NCBI GenBank assembly: GCA_023392595.1
Contig: JAEVYU010000034.1
Span: 147,024-211,023, forward strand
Direction of reading: 5' to 3'
Length of the DNA stretch: 64,000 nt
From: Bacillota bacterium
GTDB lineage: Bacteria > Bacillota > UBA4882 > UBA8346
A program made the translations under genes and the position numbers. This document shows, piece after piece, positions 1 through 9,766 of this stretch. The notes under the pieces were generated by a model that worked only from the letters and a program-made list of their open reading frames with translations, ran no database searches and was not told the DNA's origin. The stretch's first letter is position 1, and every line of letters starts with the position of its first letter.

Positions 1-511
1 GAAAGCTCCGGCGGACCGTGGCATTGTCGAAAACATCGTCATGGTTCCAAGTTCTCCCATTATACCCCCAGTCAAAACTGGTGAAGCAGAAATAAATCCG
101 GATGTCTTTTGACTTGGCATAATCGGCTGCTTCCACCATGTGATTGACCCAGTTGGTCGGGAGACCGGTACAAAGACTTCCTTCCCCGGTGCCGTCAAAT
201 ATGGGCACATTGCACGCATCCGGAAAAACCCACCAGCGGAGTGCATGTACGCCCTCAGCCGCCATGACGTCCATTTGCGCTTTAATGGCCGCAAAACGCT
301 GGGTCCATCCGCTGTCCAAAAAATCCTGGTCCCAATTATACCACGCCAGGTTGACTCCCACCGGCCATAAAGTTTTATTATCCAGCCAGGAAAACCTGGT
401 GGGAGAAACCGCTAAAACACTACTTTTACTACCATTGGTGCCAAGGGATAAACTTAAGGTCATCGCCAATAAAACCCCGATTACTACTATGGTTTTGAAA
501 GGCTTTCTCAT
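1..511 (-). CDS. GH5-like secreted glycoside hydrolase, N-terminal part (runs off window)
   Basis: The reading frame starts with ATG at 511, eight bases after a GGAGG site, and stays open to the window edge (170 codons seen). It begins with a signal peptide (basic MRKPFK, then a hydrophobic core ending near LGTNGSKSSVLA). The mature part has WPVGVNLAWYNW, then EGVHALRWWVFPD, then a stretch like a beta strand of a TIM barrel (IRIYFCFTSFDWG). This pattern resembles clan GH-A enzymes, most likely GH5 cellulase or mannanase. The catalytic glutamates would lie beyond the window, so substrate cannot be stated. It follows the GH9 gene at 554 with 42 bases between, so it is probably the last visible gene of the cellulase operon. 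Confidence 0.75.
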   Translation of the reverse strand, partial: MRKPFKTIVVIGVLLAMTLSLSLGTNGSKSSVLAVSPTRFSWLDNKTLWPVGVNLAWYNWDQDFLDSGWTQRFAAIKAQMDVMAAEGVHALRWWVFPDACNVPIFDGTGEGSLCTGLPTNWVNHMVEAADYAKSKDIRIYFCFTSFDWGYNGRTWNHDDVFDNATVRRSF

Positions 512-553
512 CTTTATCTCCTCCAATTCTTTAAAAGATGCTTGGACATACTT

Positions 554-3268
554 TTATTGGACCTGGCACGCTATACCATTCAGAGTGAAGCTGGCAGGTT
601 TGGCATTGGTACCGCTATACGTCAAGTTAAACCCTAAACTTATACTTTTCCCCGCTGCGATTTCGTTATTGTAGTTGAGATTGGTCACTGATACTGATGT
701 CCCGTTCTGAGTGTATGTACCGTTCCATAGGTTGGATATTTTCTGATTGCCCGGAAAAGACCAGGCTAATGTCCAGCCATTAATTGCGGTAGCGCCATTA
801 TTGGTAATGGTTACATTCACCGTAGCTCCGTTGCCCCAGTCGTTGATAATGGAATAACCAATCCCTATCGCTGAACTTGTAGAAATTGTATATATCGCTG
901 ATGCGACAGTAGAATCGGCCATACCGCCGGCTGTGGCATAGGCTTTGATCGTGGTGGTTTTTGATACCGTAACCGGTCCCGAATATACCGTTGAGGAACC
1001 CGTCGGAGTACTGCCATCGGTGGTATACCGAATCGTCGCCCCGCTGGTCGCGCAGCTAATGGTCACGCTCTGGGCCGCACTATAGGTCCCGGCCACCGGA
1101 CTAAAAATGGGTGTGGCCACTTGCTGGGTAGAACCTATCGTGTAAGTCACCGAAGCCACTGCTGAATCGGCCATACCGCTGGCTGTGGCATAGGCTTTAA
1201 CCGTGGTGGTTTTGGATACGCTAATTGGTCCCGAATACACCGTTGAGGAACTCGTCGGAGTACTGCCGTCGGTGGTGTAACGGATCGTCGCCCCGCTGGT
1301 CGCGCAACTAATGGTCACGCTCTGGGCCGTGCTATAAGTGCCTCCCGCCGGGCTAAAGACAGGCGTGGCAACTGTGGTAGGCATTGAAGCAGCGGGTTCA
1401 TTTCCGTATATTTTAACTCCATTCATATAAAGCGGTATATAGGTTGTTTCCGCTAAAGTACTCCTCAATCCGGTATACGAAAAGTCGTTGCTGGAATCCC
1501 AATCCTTGGAGTTATAGCACGCCAAACGGAATTGAAATTCAATTTTGCCGTAATTTTTGGTAGTAGGCCAACTGCCTTCCACGTAATAGATATGATTGGC
1601 CTCGTCCCAAGGAAGTAGCTTCGATACGGCGCCGTTATTCGGAGCATAATTGATGGCTGAAGACACATCATTCACTGTCATGCCCTTTTGGTAGTACTCG
1701 CTTAAATCGACAAAATACTTGAAGGACAAGCCGTCGACATAGCGGGGCGGCAACATGGTGTCGCAATGGACCCATACATCGATAGTCACCTGTTGGCTAT
1801 TTTCCTCAAGCACCTTTGCCGTACTGAAAAACTCCTTGCCGGATTCGATGCCGGGCGTAGCCTCAGGAGTTTGCCCCGCCCCGAAGTATTGGGTCAGGCC
1901 GGCCATAGCTCCCACAAAACCGGCGTTGTAATCGATGGCCACCTCAGTATTGGCATATTGCTCCACATTATCGTCATAAGTATCATCACTGTTTGGACCG
2001 CCTACCAAGGCTCCGTACAGTAAATGCTTTTCCGGATCCACCTTTGTTTCATAGGCGGGGGCAGCTTCCATCCGGCCGCTGGCGGCCCGGTGATGCGGGA
2101 ATTTCGGGTAATTATTGCCGAATCCTACGACATAGGAACTATTCCGCGGATTGCTACCCAACATGTAATCGATCTGTTTCTTGGCAAAGTTTAAATAATC
2201 CGCTGTTCCGGTTGTCTTGTAATATACCAGTGCCATCATACATTCCGCTGCGGTATACCGCAATGCGCCCCAGGAGTTGATATAACATTCTCCGGCCGTA
2301 GTCCTTGGAGCACTGGTCATCCAATAATCCAAATTTTCCTTGGCAATACCAATATAAGTGCTATTGGTGGTCAACTGCGCCAATTTCAAAAAGACTCCGC
2401 CAAACATATCATCCCAGCAGTGAGTCCAGTGATTGGCATAACCATTATTGCCGCTAATTCCTTTCTCAGCCATAAATAAATCGACATCCGTCAAGTAACT
2501 GGAATCATTGGTAGCCACGTATAACCAAATCGCTCCCCAGCTTAAATCATCAAGGTATGAGCTCGAACCATAAAAGCCGCCACTGTCACTCAAGCCCCGG
2601 TAAGTTTTAGCAAAGGTATATAACTTTTTGGCCGCGCTTAAGCACTTATCGGCGTAAGTTAAATCCTGATCTTTATAGTTGATGTACATCAATGCCAACG
2701 ATGCGGCCGCACTGCCGCAAACATCGGAAGCAGGCTTGCTTGGGGTTGCCGAATAAAGGGTGGGCCGAGTCGTCAGCGCGGTTGTTTGAAGTTCCGGGGG
2801 CCCCCAGTAAGCATGATCGGTAGTGCCATCACCGCACTGATAATGAAAGAGATCGTCTTTTGGATAACACTTTAGGAAATAGTCGTTAAAATGCTTCAAA
2901 ATCTTCAGCATATATCCATCTTGCCCTTTAGCGACAAAAGCGTCTTTAAATTCATAATAAGCCCAGCCCAAAGTTGATGCCGCATAGACCTGGGGCAGGC
3001 CAAATTTCACATGATCCCCGGCATCATGGAAACCGCCGGTAAGATCCAGCCCAACATCGGCCCCGTCTTCCGTATGGCAGGGTCCGCGCCAGGCTAACCG
3101 GTTATTGCCGGTATCAGGACCGCACCAACTGGCCTCATAATAAAGGATCGATTTGGCAAACGCATCGGCGTAATTATAATGGGTATCCGCCAAAATTTTT
3201 GGTGAAAAAGCCGAAAAGCATATCAATAAAGCTACCATCATCCCTAAAAAAGCAAAATATTTTCGCAT
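554..3268 (-). CDS. GH9 endoglucanase with CBM3c, two chitobiase-like modules and CBM2
   Basis: Secreted cellulase of 904 residues. In order: signal peptide (1-28); GH9 catalytic domain (about 30-465) with DAGD at 82-85, which supplies the catalytic base, the FPHHR motif and NEVAIDYNAGF, which carries the acid glutamate; a CBM3c-type domain (about 475-630) as in processive GH9 endoglucanases; two copies of a roughly 85-residue chitobiase C-terminal-like module (ATIRYTTDGSTPT core); and a C-terminal CBM2 (IINDWGNGATVNVTITNN to the end). There is no dockerin, so it acts as a free enzyme outside the cell. RBS GGAGGG lies six bases before the ATG. It sits between the second GH9 gene and the GH5-like gene, all on the same strand. 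Confidence 0.93.
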   Translation of the reverse strand: MRKYFAFLGMMVALLICFSAFSPKILADTHYNYADAFAKSILYYEASWCGPDTGNNRLAWRGPCHTEDGADVGLDLTGGFHDAGDHVKFGLPQVYAASTLGWAYYEFKDAFVAKGQDGYMLKILKHFNDYFLKCYPKDDLFHYQCGDGTTDHAYWGPPELQTTALTTRPTLYSATPSKPASDVCGSAAASLALMYINYKDQDLTYADKCLSAAKKLYTFAKTYRGLSDSGGFYGSSSYLDDLSWGAIWLYVATNDSSYLTDVDLFMAEKGISGNNGYANHWTHCWDDMFGGVFLKLAQLTTNSTYIGIAKENLDYWMTSAPRTTAGECYINSWGALRYTAAECMMALVYYKTTGTADYLNFAKKQIDYMLGSNPRNSSYVVGFGNNYPKFPHHRAASGRMEAAPAYETKVDPEKHLLYGALVGGPNSDDTYDDNVEQYANTEVAIDYNAGFVGAMAGLTQYFGAGQTPEATPGIESGKEFFSTAKVLEENSQQVTIDVWVHCDTMLPPRYVDGLSFKYFVDLSEYYQKGMTVNDVSSAINYAPNNGAVSKLLPWDEANHIYYVEGSWPTTKNYGKIEFQFRLACYNSKDWDSSNDFSYTGLRSTLAETTYIPLYMNGVKIYGNEPAASMPTTVATPVFSPAGGTYSTAQSVTISCATSGATIRYTTDGSTPTSSSTVYSGPISVSKTTTVKAYATASGMADSAVASVTYTIGSTQQVATPIFSPVAGTYSAAQSVTISCATSGATIRYTTDGSTPTGSSTVYSGPVTVSKTTTIKAYATAGGMADSTVASAIYTISTSSAIGIGYSIINDWGNGATVNVTITNNGATAINGWTLAWSFPGNQKISNLWNGTYTQNGTSVSVTNLNYNNEIAAGKSISLGFNLTYSGTNAKPASFTLNGIACQVQ
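876..1383 (-). repeat. two tandem chitobiase-like module repeats (GH9 gene 1)
   Basis: Two adjacent copies of a module of about 250 bp, very similar to each other and to copies at 3715-4462 and 6893-7390. Each encodes a beta-sandwich with the core GATIRYTTDGSTPT and the ending KAYATAxGMxDS. They link the CBM3c to the CBM2. Confidence 0.85.
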
Positions 3269-3325
3269 AGGAAACCCTCCATTCTAAATAATCTTTTTTA
3301 CTTTATAACCTTTTTCAGAAGAGTG

Positions 3326-3362
3326 GCTACTCCCCCTCATCAACCGCTTCGGGAGGAGTAGC
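3326..3362 (-). terminator. stem-loop between the two GH9 genes
   Basis: Inverted repeat GCTACTCC (3326-3333) and GGAGTAGC (3355-3362), with extra C/G pairing inside the loop. It lies just after the stop of the gene at 3386 and 58 bases before the next start. There is no strong U tract, so it may be an RNA-processing or stability hairpin rather than a full terminator. Confidence 0.5.
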
Positions 3363-3385
3363 ATAAATTATACTGCTGTTAAACC

Positions 3386-6337
3386 TTATTGAATCTCACA
3401 GGGTGTCCCGTTCAAGGTAAAACTGGTGGGTTTGGCATTGCTACCGCTATATGTGAGATTAAATCCAAAACTGACCGTACCTCCGTTTGCCGCAATACTG
3501 CTGTTGTAACCGAGACTGGTTACCGATACGGAGGTTCCGCTTTGCGTATAACCACCATTCCATAGGTTGGATATTTTCTGATTGCCGGAGAAGGCCCAAG
3601 CTAATGTCCAACCGCTGATCACTGTCCCGCTGTTATTGGTAATCGTAACGTTAACCGTGGCTCCACTGCCCCAGTCATTGATAATGGAATAACCAACCCC
3701 TATTGAGGATTCCGAGGAAATTATATAGGCCGCTGATGCGACTGGCGAATCAGTCTTTCCGCTGGCCGTAGCATAGGCTTTCATCGTGGTGGTTTTGGAT
3801 ACCGTAATCGGTCCCGAATAGACCGCCGATGAACTTGTCGGGGTAGTGCCGTCGGTGGTATAGCGGATCGTCGCTCCGCTGGTGACGCAACTGATGGTTA
3901 CGCTCTGGGCCGCGCTATAAGTTCCGGCCAACGGGCTAAAGGAAGGTGTGGCGACCTGCTGGGTGGAGCCTATCGTATAAGTGGCCGAAGCTACCGCCGA
4001 ATCAGTCATCCCCATGGCTGTAGCATAAGCTTTAATCGTAGTAGTGCCGGATACCGTAATCGCTCCGGAATATATCGCTGATGAACTTGTCGGTGTAGTG
4101 CCGTCAGTGGTGTACCGGATTGTCGCTCCACTGGTGGCGCAAGTGATGGCTACGCTTTGGGCCGTGGTATATGCACCCCCTGCCGGACTAAAGGTCGGCG
4201 TGGCAACCTGTTGGGTCGTACTGATTGTGTAAGTGGCCGATGCGACTGCCGAGTCGGTCATCCCGCCGGCTGTGGCATAGGCTTTAATTGTAGTGGTGGC
4301 TGAAACCGTAATCGGTCCGGAATACACTTTCGAGGCGCTGGTTGGAGTACTACCATCCGTGGTATACCGAATCGTAGCCCCGCTGGTCGCGCAACTAATG
4401 GCCACGCTCTGGGGCGTGCTATACGTACCCCCCGCCGGACTGAAGGTTGGGGTAGCAACTACCTTGGATGGACCCGGCTCATTGCCATAGAGAAGCTTCG
4501 TCCCATCGTAAACCGGGATATAAGCGGTTTTAGCCGCAGTACCCGACGCGAGTCCGGTATAGGAAAAATCATTGGCTGGATTCCAAAAGCTGGTTCCGCT
4601 GGGCGCCCCAATCCTGAATTGCACTTCAGCTGCATATTGGGATTGGCCGCCGGGATAGATATTGGTGCCGTCGTTAAAAGTAATTTTGATATAATAAATA
4701 TTGCCGCTGTATTGGGTAATCGAAGAAATGGTCACCGGAAACTCAACATAATTGGTCGTTACAGTAAGGTCACTTACTTTATAACCTGCGGCAAAAACCT
4801 CCGATAAATCCATATAATAATTGAATGACAAATTCTTAACGAATCTTGCCGGCCAACCGGAGCGGTTATTGCATAGGGCCTTAATTTCCGAGTAGTTATT
4901 CCCCGATGAATTGACAGATGCCTCGACAAAAAACTCATCCTCCACAGTTTCCGCAGCTGGGAAATTACTTAGCGGAGTACCGCCGTAAAGGCTATACATT
5001 TTGGCTAACACCCCGACGAAAGCCGCGTTATAATCGCAAGCCACTTCATTGGTGGTATAATTGCTGATCTCATCGGTGTATCCATCAGAACTATTTGGCC
5101 CCCCGACTAATGCGCCATAAAGAGTATGACGGTGATTGACGGGAGTACCCTGGCTATCACACCATGAACCGTGGGCAGTCCGGTGATGCGGATGTTTGGG
5201 AGGATTATTGCCAAATCCCACCACATAACTGCTGTTTCTGGGATTGGAACCCAGAGCGTAATCGACTTGCCGTGCGGCGAAATTTTGATACCTGGATTTT
5301 AAAGTGGTATCGGTAATCATATCGCTATAAACAAAAGCGAGAAACGCCGTGTTCATGGCATAACGTAGCGAACCCCATGTGTCGAGCCAAGCCAGTCCGC
5401 CCGGAGTATAGGTTACCTTTTCACCATTATAACCCACAGTCCACCAATCCAAATACATCTTCGCAAAGGTATGATACCTTTCTTTCCCGGTGAGCCGGGC
5501 CAATAAAATTAAAGCGCCGTAATGGGCATCATCCCAGCCGTGAGTCCACTTATACTCAATGTCGCTGGTTTGACCCTGTTTATTTAACTTGTCGACATAG
5601 GATTCCGCCTTCGTCAGATAAGTACTGTCCCCTGTGGCTACATAGAGCCAGGCGGCAGCCCAAACCAGCTCATCCCAAAAACCGCTATAGGAAGTATAAT
5701 AGCTGTTGGCTGCCGTATAAGTGGAATCACTTCTTACCGAGTCGGCTAATGCAAATAAACTTTTAGCATGGGAAAGGTAGGTGCTGTTATCAAATAATTT
5801 TGCCCCAATGGCTAAAGCTGCAGCGGTTCCGGCGCAGACACAAGAAGCGTTGCAGGTATAATAGGGGCGGGTCATCTTTTTCTCAATCACTTCCACTGGT
5901 CCCCACCAGGAATGATCGGTTCCGCCATCCCCGACTTGGTAAACCAAACTGGTTCCACGGTCGCATTTCACAAAATAATCCAAGGCAAATTTGAGGTTAT
6001 TTTCCAACGAGGTATACTGGCCGGCGTCTTTGATAGCCGCTCCATATTCATACATCGACCAGCCCAGCATCGCAGCAGAGTAGGCCATGGGTAAACCGAA
6101 TTTCACATGATCGCCTGCATCGTACCAACCGCCGGTGATATAATCCGAGGTGCAGGAGTCGCCGCGCCATTGTTTGGCCCGGTTCCAATCCGGTAAAACT
6201 CCCGATTGCTGGCATTCATAAAAATAAATCGATTTCTGCAAGGCCTCGCCGTAATTAAAAGCCGCAAATACGGAGTTCGTGGAAAACAACGTTACCGCAA
6301 TCAAACAAAAGAGCAACACCAAACAGGTTCTTTTCAT
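3386..6337 (-). CDS. GH9 endoglucanase with CBM3c, three chitobiase-like modules and CBM2
   Basis: Secreted cellulase of 983 residues. Signal peptide 1-25; GH9 domain to about residue 455 with WYDAGDHVKFGLP (catalytic base), KHPHHRTAHG and NEVACDYNAAF (acid glutamate); CBM3c-type domain (FFVEASVNSSGNNYSEIK onward, to about 630); three chitobiase-like modules; C-terminal CBM2 (IINDWGSGATVNVTITNN). It differs from its neighbour by one extra module and a diverged catalytic domain, so the pair is probably an old duplication with newer exchange in the repeats. Start is ATG at 6337 after AGGAGGT with a six-base spacer. It lies 225 bases downstream of the GH48 gene. Complementary endo- and exo-cellulases encoded together suggest attack on crystalline cellulose. 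Confidence 0.93.
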   Translation of the reverse strand: MKRTCLVLLFCLIAVTLFSTNSVFAAFNYGEALQKSIYFYECQQSGVLPDWNRAKQWRGDSCTSDYITGGWYDAGDHVKFGLPMAYSAAMLGWSMYEYGAAIKDAGQYTSLENNLKFALDYFVKCDRGTSLVYQVGDGGTDHSWWGPVEVIEKKMTRPYYTCNASCVCAGTAAALAIGAKLFDNSTYLSHAKSLFALADSVRSDSTYTAANSYYTSYSGFWDELVWAAAWLYVATGDSTYLTKAESYVDKLNKQGQTSDIEYKWTHGWDDAHYGALILLARLTGKERYHTFAKMYLDWWTVGYNGEKVTYTPGGLAWLDTWGSLRYAMNTAFLAFVYSDMITDTTLKSRYQNFAARQVDYALGSNPRNSSYVVGFGNNPPKHPHHRTAHGSWCDSQGTPVNHRHTLYGALVGGPNSSDGYTDEISNYTTNEVACDYNAAFVGVLAKMYSLYGGTPLSNFPAAETVEDEFFVEASVNSSGNNYSEIKALCNNRSGWPARFVKNLSFNYYMDLSEVFAAGYKVSDLTVTTNYVEFPVTISSITQYSGNIYYIKITFNDGTNIYPGGQSQYAAEVQFRIGAPSGTSFWNPANDFSYTGLASGTAAKTAYIPVYDGTKLLYGNEPGPSKVVATPTFSPAGGTYSTPQSVAISCATSGATIRYTTDGSTPTSASKVYSGPITVSATTTIKAYATAGGMTDSAVASATYTISTTQQVATPTFSPAGGAYTTAQSVAITCATSGATIRYTTDGTTPTSSSAIYSGAITVSGTTTIKAYATAMGMTDSAVASATYTIGSTQQVATPSFSPLAGTYSAAQSVTISCVTSGATIRYTTDGTTPTSSSAVYSGPITVSKTTTMKAYATASGKTDSPVASAAYIISSESSIGVGYSIINDWGSGATVNVTITNNSGTVISGWTLAWAFSGNQKISNLWNGGYTQSGTSVSVTSLGYNSSIAANGGTVSFGFNLTYSGSNAKPTSFTLNGTPCEIQ
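3715..4462 (-). repeat. three tandem chitobiase-like module repeats (GH9 gene 2)
   Basis: Three adjacent copies of the roughly 250-bp module described at 876-1383. The first copy has ITVSATTTIK, the second AITVSGTTTIK and the third ITVSKTTTMK as the most variable strand. Confidence 0.85.
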
Positions 6338-6562
6338 TTAAGTACCTCCTCGTTATTGTTCCTGATTTCATAACTTCATGGTACAAACTATAAAAATTAC
6401 CGGATATCCTCTGAAAAAAGCTGGAGCTGCCGGAAAAAAATTTGGATCGCTAGAGATATAAAATATATAAACTTTGCCATTTCAATGGCCAGTATATTGG
6501 ATATCTCCTGGATTTTAAAAACAGTTTCCGACAGCCTCAGCAATGAACCAAGCGTTGAAAGG

Positions 6563-9409
6563 CTATTGAACCTGGCAGGCCGTTCCGTTCAGGGTAAAAC
6601 TGGACGGTTTGGCGTTACTGCCGCTGTACGTCAGATTGAATCCAAAACTAGCCGTACCTCCGTTTGCCCCAATCGTCCCATTATAATTAAGATTGGTCAC
6701 GGATATCGCGGTACCGTTCTGCGTATAGCTGCCATTCCACATATTGGATATTTTTTGATTCCCCGGGAAAGTCCAGGCTAATGTCCACCCGCTAAGGGCC
6801 GCCGTACTGTTATTGGTAATTGTAACGTTAACCGTGGCGCCATTCCCCCAGTCGTTGGCAATGGAATAGGTCACCGCATACGACGATGAAGCGGAAATCG
6901 TATAGGTTGCCGTGGCAACTGCCGAATCCGTCATTCCGCTGGCCGTGGCATAGGCTTTCATCGTAGTGGTTTTTGATACCGCGATCGGTCCCGAATATAT
7001 CGCCGATGAACTCGTCGGAGTACTGCCGTCGGTGGTATAACGGATAGTTGCCCCGCTGGTCGCGCAGCTTATGGTCACGCTCTGGGCCGTGTTATAAACC
7101 CCTCCCGTAGGGCTAAAGGTCGGCGTGGCAACTTGCTGGGTAGCGCCGATCGTATAGGCCGCCGTGGCAACTGCCGAATCCGTCATTCCGCTGGCCGTGG
7201 CATAGGCTTTAATCGTGGTGGTTTTTGATACCGAGATCGGTCCCGAATACACCATCGAAGAACTCGTCGGAGTACTGCCGTCGGTGGTATAACGGATGGT
7301 TGCCCCGCTGGTCGCACAACCGATGGTCACGCTCTGGGCTGTACTATATGAACCGGCTGCCGGACTAAAGGTCGGAGTGGCTGTTGCATTTGCCGTCCCC
7401 GCTAAATAAACGTAGTACAGGGCATTAGCCATGGCGATATCCGCCTGGGCCCAAAAACGGTGATACTTAAATACCGGCGCCGTTCCGTTATTATGCGCAT
7501 CGACCACCTTCTGATAGCTGGGATCGTTTTTGTAACGCGGGCGCATATCGATGAAAGTCATGCCGTTTTTAAGAGTAGCTCCTTGCGCATTTGTCCCGCT
7601 ATAACTGGTCGGTATGTATACCTCATCAAAGAAGCGGGAATAATCGGATCGGGTTTCATCACAGGCAACTCCAATAGTGTCGCGGTATAGATTCCACATC
7701 CGGTCCAGCAATTTCGCAGCGGTTTCTTTAGCGGTCGTGTGAACGGATCCCGTATACTTTTGATAGGCCGCAGCATAATAGATGAGGGCTTTTGCCAAAC
7801 CCGCAGCCACACCCACATCATTGGTATAACTGGAAACCGTACAATGCAAATTGGTGTTATTGGTCGCGGTTCCCGTCCAGGTATCGGGTTGGCCGGACCA
7901 TGTCAGATCACTGGGAATCATATAGGAGTCATCGTTGTCATCCACAATTGTATTTGATATTGCCCAGTTGGCCCACTTATCGACCAGATTTTTAACTTTA
8001 CTGTCACCGGTCAGGTAATAATACTCCATCATCCGTTCCATACCCCAGGCCTGCATACCGAACCAGCGGTTGCTCGGCGGATCATGGTATACCGGTTGCC
8101 AATCGTAAACCATTTTGTAAAAGGTGCTTGAACCGGATGGATATGCCATGTACCGGCCGTTATAGCTGTTGGTGACTCCCCCGGCAATGGCTCCTTCATT
8201 GCTTTGCAAATATTGATAGAGCTCAATCTGACGTTGCAGACTGGTCGTCCAGTCTCTTTTACCATAGGAGGACAAAGGGGTGAATGCCGCATCAGTGGAT
8301 AAAACGTAAGCGGCCACCGGATTCTGATAGCCCTGGTGGATATGGGAACAGCCAATACGCCAGCTCCAAGAACCGTCAGTGGATCCTCCCCAAGATGTAT
8401 ACCAGGAAAGCATATAATGACAGCTATCATAGCCTGTCCCAGCGGTGGAAGCAGCTTGAACTCCAATGGGACGGAAATATTTATCAAACATCGTATATCT
8501 TAAATAATCGCCCATCTTGGCGGCCTTTGCGGTGTAGGTAGACAAAGTGGACTCTTTGCCCTGTTCTTTTGCCCATAAATACGCCCAATAGGAAGCTTGA
8601 ATCTGTCTGGCATCCGCATCGGAAGCCGATGTATACCGCCATTGTTTGGAGGGAGTTCCGAAGGTGCCGAATATCGGCAAAAACCCTCCGTTACTACCAG
8701 CGCCCCAATTAAAACTCTCCCAGGAAGGATGGGGTACGGTTTCCCACACCGACTCCTGCGGGCCCCGTTGGTAGGTATTGATATAGGAACAGCGGCTGGT
8801 GCCGTCACCATGATTGCCATATCCGTACCAGTTATCCACATCCATCAGCCAATGCATCTGGTAAAATCGATTACTACCATAGGCAGCCTTTAACTGACTG
8901 TCCAACGGATCGGTGCCTGTTGGCGCCGACGAATTTCCGGTATTCGGATAATCGCTGGGTAAATCCAATTCCGGCGCATAGCTCGCCGGTGAGCTCGGGT
9001 TGTAAGTGCTTAACCCCAGTTGATCACTGGTAGTTGGAATAATATAGGTTTCCGCCTTATCCCAAGCCGTTTTGTAATAACTCCAGTCCCCGGTGAGTTT
9101 TCCGTAAGTAGCGCCCAGCCAGGTTAGATAACTGAAAGCTTCGCTGGTGGTCAGATGACCATAGTCAGGAGCCTCGACCATCAGAGTCTCTACACAGTGA
9201 TAAGGAACTCCTTCCTGACTAAGATAACCGCTGTTTTGAAGATTGGTAAACAGCTCCATAAATCGGTTGTAGTATTCGCTGGGGTCGGTAGCGGCAAAGG
9301 CACGACCGCTTAAGCCCCCAAATTGTCCAGGCAGCACATTGGCGGTTACGACCAAAAGCAGGATGGCCAAACCGAAAAACCATTTTTTACTGATTGATTT
9401 TCCGTTCAT
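6563..9409 (-). CDS. GH48 reducing-end cellobiohydrolase with two chitobiase-like modules and CBM2
   Basis: Secreted exocellulase of 948 residues from ATG 9409. An upstream in-frame GTG at 9415 is possible, but GGAGG is spaced seven bases from the ATG. Signal peptide (MNGKSISKKWFFGLAILLL through AFA); GH48 domain from DPSEYYNRFMELF to about residue 690, with VPYHCVETLMVEAPDYGH, which in the family carries the catalytic acid glutamate (the E of VEAPDYG). Two chitobiase-like modules and a CBM2 follow. GH48 is usually the main enzyme of clostridial cellulase systems, acting from reducing ends to release cellobiose. Here it is the promoter-proximal gene of the cluster, with a 350-base AT-rich upstream region. 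No dockerin is present. Confidence 0.94.
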   Translation of the reverse strand: MNGKSISKKWFFGLAILLLVVTANVLPGQFGGLSGRAFAATDPSEYYNRFMELFTNLQNSGYLSQEGVPYHCVETLMVEAPDYGHLTTSEAFSYLTWLGATYGKLTGDWSYYKTAWDKAETYIIPTTSDQLGLSTYNPSSPASYAPELDLPSDYPNTGNSSAPTGTDPLDSQLKAAYGSNRFYQMHWLMDVDNWYGYGNHGDGTSRCSYINTYQRGPQESVWETVPHPSWESFNWGAGSNGGFLPIFGTFGTPSKQWRYTSASDADARQIQASYWAYLWAKEQGKESTLSTYTAKAAKMGDYLRYTMFDKYFRPIGVQAASTAGTGYDSCHYMLSWYTSWGGSTDGSWSWRIGCSHIHQGYQNPVAAYVLSTDAAFTPLSSYGKRDWTTSLQRQIELYQYLQSNEGAIAGGVTNSYNGRYMAYPSGSSTFYKMVYDWQPVYHDPPSNRWFGMQAWGMERMMEYYYLTGDSKVKNLVDKWANWAISNTIVDDNDDSYMIPSDLTWSGQPDTWTGTATNNTNLHCTVSSYTNDVGVAAGLAKALIYYAAAYQKYTGSVHTTAKETAAKLLDRMWNLYRDTIGVACDETRSDYSRFFDEVYIPTSYSGTNAQGATLKNGMTFIDMRPRYKNDPSYQKVVDAHNNGTAPVFKYHRFWAQADIAMANALYYVYLAGTANATATPTFSPAAGSYSTAQSVTIGCATSGATIRYTTDGSTPTSSSMVYSGPISVSKTTTIKAYATASGMTDSAVATAAYTIGATQQVATPTFSPTGGVYNTAQSVTISCATSGATIRYTTDGSTPTSSSAIYSGPIAVSKTTTMKAYATASGMTDSAVATATYTISASSSYAVTYSIANDWGNGATVNVTITNNSTAALSGWTLAWTFPGNQKISNMWNGSYTQNGTAISVTNLNYNGTIGANGGTASFGFNLTYSGSNAKPSSFTLNGTACQVQ
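6893..7390 (-). repeat. two tandem chitobiase-like module repeats (GH48 gene)
   Basis: Two copies of the same module as in both GH9 genes, sharing long identical stretches with them at the DNA level (for example the segment encoding RYTTDGSTPTSSS). The seven copies at this locus form a set of direct repeats. Confidence 0.85.
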
Positions 9410-9677
9410 TTTCACGCCTCCTTATCATTTTTTATTTTTAACCCTTGGAAAAACCCTCAGACAATTCCCATGCGTCATCCCTCCTTTCAAAAAACACGAT
9501 ACATTTAAATCTAGTTATTCATTCCATATGTTGCTATTTTTGTATTCGTTGTAAAATATTTACAATTATATTTTATAATATCTTTAACAATTACTCAATA
9601 AATAATTTTCAAATTTTTAATATTTGTCAGGATATTGCGCTCATGGTTTTGTTTTAAGAGGTCTATCATAATAGGAA
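9410..9677. promoter_or_regulatory. AT-rich leader and probable promoter region of the cellulase genes
   Basis: No gene is seen here. The stretch 9490-9660 is strongly AT-rich and lies directly upstream of the GH48 gene, so it should contain the promoter of the cellulase cluster. No confident -35/-10 pair or catabolite operator could be assigned by eye. Confidence 0.35.
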
Positions 9678-9714
9678 ACGGGACTGACTCAAAGGATAGA
9701 GACAGCCCCGTTTT
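9678..9714 (-). terminator. terminator-like hairpin after livF
   Basis: Imperfect inverted repeat: ACGGGACTGACTC at 9678-9690 pairs with GAGACAGCCCCGT at 9699-9711. It is 53 bases downstream of the livF stop. It shares the GAGACAGCC core with the MITE-like elements at 17317 and 40168. Confidence 0.5.
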
Positions 9715-9766
9715 AGGGAGAACAAATCCGCATTGGAAAATAGTTCATTCTTAAAATCAACAAACC

